Of a DNA stretch of 64,000 bases, positions 44,640-51,853 are shown in pieces (within the stretch, counting starts at the first letter, position 1; each line of letters starts with the position of its first letter). The position numbers and the translations under genes are program-made. Source of the stretch: Picosynechococcus sp. PCC 7002 (GTDB taxonomy: Bacteria > Cyanobacteriota > Cyanobacteriia > Cyanobacteriales > MRBY01); assembly GCF_963860125.1 (NCBI RefSeq), contig NZ_CAWLFA010000001.1, positions 1,736,001 to 1,800,000 on the forward strand, in the 5' to 3' direction. The notes beneath the pieces are model-generated. The model had not been told where the DNA came from. It saw only the letters and a program-made list of their open reading frames with translations, and did not search any database.

Positions 44640-45227
44640 ATGGTGAAGCACATTTATCGGCTAGGGATTGTCGCTGTGTTGTTGGGTTTAAGCGCCTGTG
44701 AAGTAACCATTGGATCTAATCCGAAAACTCCCCCGACAGAAGACGTGACTACCCAAGATCCACCAGGCAATACGGCAACCCGTTCTGGGGCTAGTGATGA
44801 GAGCGTTGCTGAAACGGGCACAGGTGGCGGCATCGCAACATCAAGACCGCCGCAACCACAATCCCAGGCACAACCGCAATCGCCACCACAACCCATTGCC
44901 CAAACCTCCACCAGCTTTGAAACCCGCTGCGGTTGGTTCTCGAATCCGACCCCAGGCAATATTTCTCTCTATGATGCAGACCGTGAATGGATCATTGGCG
45001 TCCAAGGGGGACATCAGGTAGCAACAGATTGGGACTGGCCGAATTTTGCGCCGGATCAGTGGGTGGTGACCAATGTCGGCAGTTACGGCTATGGTTGTGC
45101 TTGTATGGATGTGCGGACAAATCCCGCAGCAGGCACGATCAACGATATCCGCAATGTGCGCGCCCAGGCGATCGCCATTTGTCAGCAGGACCCGGCCCTC
45201 AATCGCTGGGCAAATCTTTTCCCCTAA
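44640..45227 (+). CDS. Lipoprotein with DUF4087 domain
   Basis: A 195-residue exported lipoprotein. The signal peptide ends in the lipobox LSAC, with Cys20 to be lipidated. A long low-complexity linker follows (Thr/Pro/Gln/Ser, about 25-95). The C-terminal DUF4087 domain (about 97-195) carries TRCGWFSNPTPGNISLYDAD, YGYGCACMDV and a Cys in AQAIAICQQDP. Several Cys residues suggest disulfides in the periplasm. Function unknown. The gene follows a 198-bp AT-rich gap in which I see nothing certain. Confidence 0.85.
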   Translation: MVKHIYRLGIVAVLLGLSACEVTIGSNPKTPPTEDVTTQDPPGNTATRSGASDESVAETGTGGGIATSRPPQPQSQAQPQSPPQPIAQTSTSFETRCGWFSNPTPGNISLYDADREWIIGVQGGHQVATDWDWPNFAPDQWVVTNVGSYGYGCACMDVRTNPAAGTINDIRNVRAQAIAICQQDPALNRWANLFP

Positions 45228-45447
45228 AATTCATGTCCGATTTTGTAATCTAGGGAAAAAGGCGACCATTCGTTGCTAATTTCCATCACCGGAGAGGTTG
45301 AAAGCCTTGCCAGAAAAGAATTTTGGGAAATTTACCAATCTATTAGTGTAAATATTGCCTAACTTTTCTGCTGGTTTAGTGTATGACCTAAATTAACTGG
45401 TTATAATTGGAAAATCTACACCTACTTTCCTTAGTTCTGGTGCCATT

Positions 45448-45744
45448 ATGACGGATTTCATTAACGAGCCTATTTACGAAGGTAAGCCTGATCTGCAATG
45501 GATAGAATCCTATGTTCGTGGCAATGGCACTGTCGTTGATGGTCATTGGAGAACAGACCCCAATGGAACCATTGCAGATAATCTCGATACGGATGTAGAT
45601 GGCGATGGCATTCCAGGCTTTTTTGATGCGGATGCCGATGGTGATGGATGGTTAGAAGCAGTTGATACTGACGGTGATGGTGTCGCGGATGTGTTTCAAG
45701 ACTTCCTCGCGAGTCTCGGAAATGTTTTTGAAGATTTACTTTAA
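45448..45744 (+). CDS. Small acidic protein with Ca-binding-like DxDxDG repeats
   Basis: A 98-residue acidic protein with no Cys or signal peptide. Residues about 48-83 carry three close repeats of the DxDxDGxG kind (DTDVDGDGIPG, DADADGDGW, DTDGDGVAD), as in thrombospondin type 3 or EF-hand-like calcium loops. The C-terminus (VFQDFLASLGNVFEDLL) is amphipathic. It ends 27 bp before the TPR protein gene on the same strand, so the two are probably cotranscribed. Role unknown. Confidence 0.78.
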   Translation: MTDFINEPIYEGKPDLQWIESYVRGNGTVVDGHWRTDPNGTIADNLDTDVDGDGIPGFFDADADGDGWLEAVDTDGDGVADVFQDFLASLGNVFEDLL

Positions 45745-45771
45745 CTTAATCACTGTTTTAGAGAATAAAAA

Positions 45772-47505
45772 ATGGTTTTGCCACTAATTGCGCCACTGAT
45801 CGGTGGTGTTCTTTCAGGAGTTGGTCTTGCAGCGGGAAAAACATTATTTGACAAATTTACAAAAAAGAATAGTTCGAGTATCACACCAGCAACGCCTGTT
45901 GCCATTGAAAAAGACGATCGATATCAAAAGCTATTACAGCAATATGTAATCCAGCAAGAAAAAAGGGAAGCTGAGTTAAAGCAATTAGTCTTTGCTTCTA
46001 CAAAGATGCAAGGTCAAATGATTTTGCAGGAGGAAAAATGGAAGGAACTAAATTATCAACAGCAGCAGCAACTCATTGATAATGCCGCTCAACATAATCA
46101 GCGTATTGCAGAGTTAAAAGCCCAGGAGCTAGAGCAAGTTAAAGAACTGGAGCAATTAAAGCTGTCGCTGATGGAGCAATGGCATCGAGAAAAATTTAGC
46201 CAGCAAAATCGCCAAATCTTACAGCAGTGGGATTTAAGCAACTGGAACTCCAAATTAAATCGAGAGGAAACAGAAGATTTACTGCAACCAAAAGAGTTTA
46301 AGCATCGACTGCTGACTTTGGTCTCGCGCCCAAAAATTGTAGGCAATGATCTTTTTTGTCTTGATGTTCTCCATGAGCAAATCAAAAGTAGTCTTTTTGA
46401 TCTAAATGAACATATTCCTAGATCAGAATTAGAAGTTTACTGCGACTATTTTAAAAGTCCAATCGAAGATACTGATATTCCTAGGGTACAAAAAATCCTA
46501 AATAGTATTCCAACTCTAATTCTCTCAACCAAGATTATCCGTAATCGGATCTATTTTAGTGGTGTCTTTTGGGGAATGGGAGACGAAGAAAATATAATAA
46601 TTCAGCCTCCTGCTTGGGATATGTCTGAGATTTTTAAACAATCAGATGACCAGGAAGAAGCCATTCTCCAAATTGAGGAAACAATTTCTTATATCCAAAA
46701 AATCCTCATTGTTTATATCAAAGATCTATATTTTTTGAGCTTTAATTTTTACTACGAGCCGACAATACTATCCAACGAATTCCAGAATATCTTTTCAGAG
46801 AGTATTGCAACAACATGTGAATCCTTAAAGGAATCCCTTAGATCAGCTCATGCTGAACAGATCAAACGACTCAAGGTAATGCGAGAAGAAAATCAGTCAA
46901 AATTTAACAAAAATACAATATCAAAATCACAAATTTACGATTTTTCTTTTGAACAAAAACATGCTTCAATAAGTGAATTGTTTCACCCCAAAAACATTGA
47001 TTATCTTGACGGTTTACGTGAGGCTCAAATAGACCAATTACTTAATGCTCTCGTCAGCAAAAAATCAAGTGAGAACGATGCATTGTTTGTGTGTTTGGAT
47101 TTGGGTCTAACACATTATGATATGGGGAAATATGAGTTTGCCATAACAGACTTCAGTAAGGCTATATCGCTAGATCCCAATGATGATGTTTTTTATCGAC
47201 TCAGAGGCGATTCGTACTATTGTTTAAAAAAATACAGTGAAGCAATAGAAGACTATGGTGAAGCAATTAGGCTAAACAAGTTAATTAAGTTGTACTTAAA
47301 TTCTGAATACCATAATTGCTCTGGATACTACAATATGCGAGGTGTTGCATGCTATCGCCTGGAGAAATACACAGAGGCATTACAAGATTTTGAAAATGCT
47401 CTTAGATTAAATCCCCAAAATCAAAATTCAATATATCTGGATAATAAAAACCAAATCAAAAAAATTGTCAACTTCGAATCTGAATCAGATGATATGTTAT
47501 TTTGA
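45772..47505 (+). CDS. Membrane/coiled-coil/TPR protein of unknown function
   Basis: A 577-residue protein. Residues 2-28 (VLPLIAPLIGGVLSGVGLAA) are a glycine-rich hydrophobic helix that could insert in a membrane. Residues about 45-150 form a Gln/Glu/Lys-rich coiled coil. A middle domain (about 150-400) has ordered hydrophobic patches (LLTLVSRPKIVGNDLF, RNRIYFSGVFWGMG) that I do not recognise. The C-terminus has three TPR-like repeats (YEFAITDFSKAISLDPND, YSEAIEDYGEAIRLN, YTEALQDFENALRLNPQN). The gene is AT-rich and lacks HIP1. The small acidic protein upstream is a likely partner. Confidence 0.8.
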   Translation: MVLPLIAPLIGGVLSGVGLAAGKTLFDKFTKKNSSSITPATPVAIEKDDRYQKLLQQYVIQQEKREAELKQLVFASTKMQGQMILQEEKWKELNYQQQQQLIDNAAQHNQRIAELKAQELEQVKELEQLKLSLMEQWHREKFSQQNRQILQQWDLSNWNSKLNREETEDLLQPKEFKHRLLTLVSRPKIVGNDLFCLDVLHEQIKSSLFDLNEHIPRSELEVYCDYFKSPIEDTDIPRVQKILNSIPTLILSTKIIRNRIYFSGVFWGMGDEENIIIQPPAWDMSEIFKQSDDQEEAILQIEETISYIQKILIVYIKDLYFLSFNFYYEPTILSNEFQNIFSESIATTCESLKESLRSAHAEQIKRLKVMREENQSKFNKNTISKSQIYDFSFEQKHASISELFHPKNIDYLDGLREAQIDQLLNALVSKKSSENDALFVCLDLGLTHYDMGKYEFAITDFSKAISLDPNDDVFYRLRGDSYYCLKKYSEAIEDYGEAIRLNKLIKLYLNSEYHNCSGYYNMRGVACYRLEKYTEALQDFENALRLNPQNQNSIYLDNKNQIKKIVNFESESDDMLF

Positions 47506-47656
47506 CTAAGATTATTTTCGAAGTTTTTTCTGAAGTGAGTTTTTGTTTGACGATAGTGCAATCTTTTTGTTTGTCAACAGGATCCAGTCCTCGATCAATG
47601 GCTAGTTTGTTCCCATAGCGTTGTTGCAAAATTTCTCCTAAACTTTGGCTCTGTAA

Positions 47657-48421
47657 ATGTTTTATCTATCCCAAGCCCATCTCGAACGCTTCCAACGCTG
47701 CCCGCCAGCCTTCCAAGCCCTTTATCTAGAGCAACTGACGGCTCCCAACAACCCAGATTATCTGGAAAATCAGCAATGGGGCATCCGATTTCACCAGGCG
47801 ATGCAACAACTCCAGCTAGGCTTGCCCCCAGCGCAAATTACCACAGACTCCAATCTCCACCAGAGTCTCCAAGCCCTGCTCACCGCCCAACCCCAACTCC
47901 TCGACCAACAGCAACAAACTGCCGCCGAATACCGCCGCACCCTGATGATGGGCAATTTTCTGCTCACGATTATTTGTGATTGGATCAATTTTGGTGCTGA
48001 GACCCTCCAAATTTACGACTGGAAAACCTACCGTCAACCCCGCCAAAGCGATGATCTAAAAGACCACTGGCAAACGAAGCTCTATCTTTATGTCATGGCC
48101 GAGACCACGGGTTATCAGCCGGAGCAACTCGTGATGACTTACTGGTTTATCGCCCCAGGTCAAGCGCCCCAATCCCTGACATTTCAATATGATCAGACTT
48201 GGCATCAGCACATCCACACTGAACTGGTCGCCCTGCTGACCCAACTGCAACGGGATTTAGAGCAATACCTTCAAGATGGTACGCCTTTGCACCATGGCGA
48301 TCGCCAAATTTGTCCCCATTGCCCACCCCATCAGCATTTTTCCGAGGTTGAAACCCTAGATTTTCTCGCCGGGAAAAGCCTAGAGGACTTTCTGGGGGAG
48401 ATTGAAGCAGTACAATTGTAG
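47657..48421 (+). CDS. PD-(D/E)XK nuclease family protein
   Basis: A 254-residue protein with the layout of a Cas4/AddB-type nuclease: FQRCPPAFQALYLEQL, WGIRFHQAMQQL with a conserved His, IYDWKTYRQP with the catalytic Asp and Lys, and HWQTKLYLYVMAETTG. Near the C-terminus are cysteines in ICPHCPP, which may be part of a Cys cluster. DNA end processing is the likely activity; the partner is not indicated. No helicase is adjacent, though an XPB-like helicase lies 9 kb away. It starts at ATG 47657. Confidence 0.83.
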   Translation: MFYLSQAHLERFQRCPPAFQALYLEQLTAPNNPDYLENQQWGIRFHQAMQQLQLGLPPAQITTDSNLHQSLQALLTAQPQLLDQQQQTAAEYRRTLMMGNFLLTIICDWINFGAETLQIYDWKTYRQPRQSDDLKDHWQTKLYLYVMAETTGYQPEQLVMTYWFIAPGQAPQSLTFQYDQTWHQHIHTELVALLTQLQRDLEQYLQDGTPLHHGDRQICPHCPPHQHFSEVETLDFLAGKSLEDFLGEIEAVQL

Positions 48422-48462
48422 ACGCACCATTCATCCAGAAGCACAAACCCCAGACCAGATTT

Positions 48463-50079
48463 ATGGCGACAGAATTGCACACAGAGCTAGAAGAAGCCGT
48501 CCGATTGCGACGGAATTTTGCGATCATCTCCCACCCCGACGCGGGTAAAACCACCCTCACCGAAAAACTCTTGTTATACGGAGGTGCCATTCACGAAGCC
48601 GGAGCCGTCAAAGCCCGTCGCGAACAGCGCAAAGTTACCTCTGACTGGATGGAGATGGAGCAACAACGGGGGATTTCCATTACCTCGACGGTGCTGCAAT
48701 TTTTGTATAACGGTTACCAAATTAATCTGCTCGATACCCCTGGTCACCAAGACTTTAGTGAAGATACTTACCGTACCCTCGCAGCGGCGGATAATGCGGT
48801 AATGCTGGTGGATGCGGCCAAGGGTCTGGAGACCCAAACTCGGAAATTATTTGAAGTCTGCAAACTGCGATCGCTGCCCATTTTTACCTTTATCAACAAA
48901 TTAGACCGTCCGGGGCGGGAACCCCTCGAACTCCTCGATGAAATTGAACAGGAATTGGGTCTGCAAACCTATGCGGTAAATTGGCCGATTGGCATGGGAG
49001 ACAGATTCCAGGGAGTTTATGACCGTCGCCTCAAGAAAGTGCATTTATTTGAACGGACAGCCCACGGCACCAAGGCCGCCACGGAAACCGTTTATAAAAT
49101 TGACGATCCGGCCCTCGAAGGTATTTTAGATGCAGATCTTTACGAACAACTCCAGGAAGAATTAGAAATTCTCGAAGAAATTGGTGCCGACTTTGACCTA
49201 GAAGCGATCCATGCGGGCAAGCAAACTCCCATTTTCTTTGGCAGTGCAATGACCAATTTTGGGGTGCAACTCTTCCTCAGTGCGTTCCTGGAATATGCCC
49301 TGAAGCCGGAGCCACGGGCCTCTAGCCTTGGTGATTTAGAACCCACCTATCCCGAATTTACTGGGTTTGTCTTTAAACTCCAGGCGAATATGGACCCCAA
49401 ACACCGCGATCGCGTTGCCTTTGTGCGGGTCTGTACCGGGAAATTTGAAAAGGATATGACCGTCAGCCATGCCCGCACCGGAAAAACAGTGCGTCTATCC
49501 CGTCCCCAAAAGCTCTTTGCCCAGGGCCGTGAATCCCTCGAAGAAGCCTATGCGGGCGATGTAATCGGTTTAAATAATCCGGGGGTGTTTGCCATTGGCG
49601 ATACGATCTACTGCGGCAAAAAATTGGAATATGAAGGTATTCCCTGCTTTTCACCGGAACTATTTGCCTATCTAAAAAATCCCAACCCCTCGAAGTTTAA
49701 ACAATTCCAAAAAGGAGTCAAAGAACTCCAGGAGGAAGGGGCCGTACAAATTATGTATTCCGCCGATGAATTTAAACGGGAACCCATTTTAGCTGCCGTT
49801 GGACAACTGCAATTTGAGGTGGTGCAACATCGTCTCAAAAGCGAATATGGCGTGGATAGTAGACTTGAACCGATCCCCTACAGTGTGGCGCGCTGGGTGA
49901 CGAACGGTTGGGAAGCCCTGGAAAAGGCGGGCAAAATTTTTAACACGATGATCGTTAAAGACCTTTGGGAACGGCCCGTGATTCTCTTTAAAAATGAGTG
50001 GAATCTCCACCAAATCCAAGGGGATCATCCCCATCTCAAACTGTCGGCGATCGCCCCCATTGGTTCTTCTGTTAAATGA
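48463..50079 (+). CDS. prfC: Peptide chain release factor 3
   Basis: GTPase that removes RF1/RF2 from the ribosome after termination; 538 residues. The G1 motif SHPDAGKTTLTEKLL, the switch I region with EQQRGISITSTVLQF, G3 LDTPGHQDFSEDTYR, G4 FINKLDRPGREP and domain 2 with the FVRVCTGKFEKDMTV region are present. It starts at ATG 48463, 41 bp after the nuclease gene. The TerD-domain gene follows 21 bp downstream, suggesting cotranscription. Confidence 0.97.
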   Translation: MATELHTELEEAVRLRRNFAIISHPDAGKTTLTEKLLLYGGAIHEAGAVKARREQRKVTSDWMEMEQQRGISITSTVLQFLYNGYQINLLDTPGHQDFSEDTYRTLAAADNAVMLVDAAKGLETQTRKLFEVCKLRSLPIFTFINKLDRPGREPLELLDEIEQELGLQTYAVNWPIGMGDRFQGVYDRRLKKVHLFERTAHGTKAATETVYKIDDPALEGILDADLYEQLQEELEILEEIGADFDLEAIHAGKQTPIFFGSAMTNFGVQLFLSAFLEYALKPEPRASSLGDLEPTYPEFTGFVFKLQANMDPKHRDRVAFVRVCTGKFEKDMTVSHARTGKTVRLSRPQKLFAQGRESLEEAYAGDVIGLNNPGVFAIGDTIYCGKKLEYEGIPCFSPELFAYLKNPNPSKFKQFQKGVKELQEEGAVQIMYSADEFKREPILAAVGQLQFEVVQHRLKSEYGVDSRLEPIPYSVARWVTNGWEALEKAGKIFNTMIVKDLWERPVILFKNEWNLHQIQGDHPHLKLSAIAPIGSSVK

Positions 50080-50100
50080 TGTTTCGCTTGGTAAAAGCCC

Positions 50101-50709
50101 ATGGCAATTCAACTGAAAAAAGGCAACCGCATTTCCCTCAAAAAAGAAGCCCCTGGCCTCAAGAAAGTGATGCTTGGCCTCGGCTGGGACATGGCAACCA
50201 GCAGTTCAGGGGGCGGTTTCTTCGGCATTTTTAAAAAGCCCGCCGGTAGCATTGACCTCGACTCCGGGGTTCTGTGCTTAGATTCCCAAGGGAAACTCAA
50301 CAGTGCCAGTGACTTTGTGTATTACGCCAATCTTAATCACAAATCCGGGGCGATCGCCCACCAAGGGGACAACCTCACTGGCGCCGGCGAAGGGGATGAC
50401 GAGCAAATTTTTGTCGATTTAGAGCAGGTGCCTGCGACGATCCAGAGTCTGTTGTTTACCGTCACCATTTACCAAGGCCGACAACGGGGCCAGGAATTTG
50501 GCCAGATTAAAAATGCCTTCGTGCGCCTCGTTGACCTGAGCAACAACCAAGAGATCGCCCATTACAAACTGTCTGGGGAAACCTACCAAGGCAAAACGGG
50601 GATGTTGATGGCCGAGTTACGTCGGGAGGAAAATGGCTGGGCCATGACTGCCCTTGGTGATGGCCTTGACCCCCAGGATTCTGAAAATCTGCTCAAAAAA
50701 TATCGCTAA
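50101..50709 (+). CDS. TerD family protein
   Basis: A 202-residue TerD-domain protein (Ca2+-binding beta sandwich linked to stress and tellurite resistance). Hallmarks are MAIQLKKGNRISLKKEAPGL, the DLDSGVLCLDSQGKL strand, HQGDNLTGAGEGDDEQIFVD, which holds Ca-binding acidic residues, and RLVDLSNNQEIAHYKLSGE. It is 21 bp after prfC. No other ter genes are nearby, so the role here is unclear; stress response is the family inference. Confidence 0.9.
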   Translation: MAIQLKKGNRISLKKEAPGLKKVMLGLGWDMATSSSGGGFFGIFKKPAGSIDLDSGVLCLDSQGKLNSASDFVYYANLNHKSGAIAHQGDNLTGAGEGDDEQIFVDLEQVPATIQSLLFTVTIYQGRQRGQEFGQIKNAFVRLVDLSNNQEIAHYKLSGETYQGKTGMLMAELRREENGWAMTALGDGLDPQDSENLLKKYR

Positions 50710-50717
50710 CTGATCAG

Positions 50718-51809
50718 CTATTTTTTGCTGGCACGATAAAAAGGTTTTTTCACCACCTGGGCTGGGTACTGTTTCCCGCGGATTTCTACGGTGACAGCTT
50801 GACCTACTTTGCTAAATTCCAACGGGAGATAAGCTAAGGCGATCGCCTTTTCGAGGGTGGGGGACATCGTACCACTGGTCACAAGGCCCACTGCTTCACC
50901 ATTGACGAGAACAGAATAGTCATGGCGGGCGATACCGCGCCCCTGCATCTCTAGGCCCACCAAACGCCGTTGAACACCTGCTGCTTTTTGGGTCTGCAAA
51001 ATATCCTTAGCGATAAACGCATCTTTTTCTTGCCAGTGGATCAGCCACCCCAAACCCGCTTCCAAAGGGGTTGTGTCGTCGTCCATGTCCTGACCATAGA
51101 GGTGTAACCCGGCCTCCAGTCGCAGCGTATCCCGTGCTCCCAAACCACAGGGCATCACCCCCGCATCGATTAAAGCGCTCCAAAGTTTTTTCCCTGCTGT
51201 CGGCGCGACCATCACCTCAAAGCCATCTTCGCCAGTGTAGCCAGTCCGGGCAATAAAAGCCGTTTCCCCGAAAATTTGTCCTTGGCCGTGGTTAAACAGC
51301 TTTAGGGTCGCCAAATCTAAATTTTCCACAACAGGTTGCAAGGCTTTCTCCGCCTGGGGGCCTTGGATCGCCAGCAAGATATTTTCTTGGGAGACATCGG
51401 TTAAAGTGATCCCCTGCGCTGTCAAATGGTGCGTTAACCAGTCCCAATCCTTCTGGGTGGTGGCCGCATTCACAATCAAAAAGCCCTGGCGATCGCCCTG
51501 GTGATAATAGATCACATCATCGATGATGCCGCCGTGGTCATTGAGTAGCACTGTGTATTGCGCTTGACCGGGAGCAAGTCGTGCCAGATTTGAAGGCACC
51601 AGTTTTTGCATGGCTGCAATGAGGTTTTCCCCAGCCAACTGAAACTTGCCCATGTGGGAAATATCAAACATTCCCACCTCTGTGCGCACCGCCTGATGCT
51701 CCACCTTTAGGCCTTTGTATTGCACGGCCATCTCCCAACCGGAAAACGGTACAAATTTGGCACCCGCTGCAATGGCGAGGTCATGGAGGGGCGTGCGCTG
51801 TAAAGTCAT
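50718..51809 (-). CDS. gcvT: Aminomethyltransferase (glycine cleavage T protein)
   Basis: T protein of the glycine cleavage system: transfers the methylene from aminomethyl-lipoyl-H protein to THF, releasing ammonia. It matters for photorespiratory glycine in cyanobacteria. From ATG 51809, 363 residues begin MTLQRTPLHDLAIAAGAKFV. Visible are VGMFDISHMGKF, GYTGEDGFEVMV and the C-terminal VTSGTMSPTLEKAIALAYLP. An upstream in-frame TTG at 51824 is less likely. gcvP and gcvH are elsewhere. dnaX ends 44 bp upstream on the same strand. No glycine riboswitch seen. Confidence 0.95.
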   Translation of the reverse strand: MTLQRTPLHDLAIAAGAKFVPFSGWEMAVQYKGLKVEHQAVRTEVGMFDISHMGKFQLAGENLIAAMQKLVPSNLARLAPGQAQYTVLLNDHGGIIDDVIYYHQGDRQGFLIVNAATTQKDWDWLTHHLTAQGITLTDVSQENILLAIQGPQAEKALQPVVENLDLATLKLFNHGQGQIFGETAFIARTGYTGEDGFEVMVAPTAGKKLWSALIDAGVMPCGLGARDTLRLEAGLHLYGQDMDDDTTPLEAGLGWLIHWQEKDAFIAKDILQTQKAAGVQRRLVGLEMQGRGIARHDYSVLVNGEAVGLVTSGTMSPTLEKAIALAYLPLEFSKVGQAVTVEIRGKQYPAQVVKKPFYRASKK

Positions 51810-51853
51810 AGGGGCTTCATCCAAGAGACATCACCATCAATGATACGAGGTTC

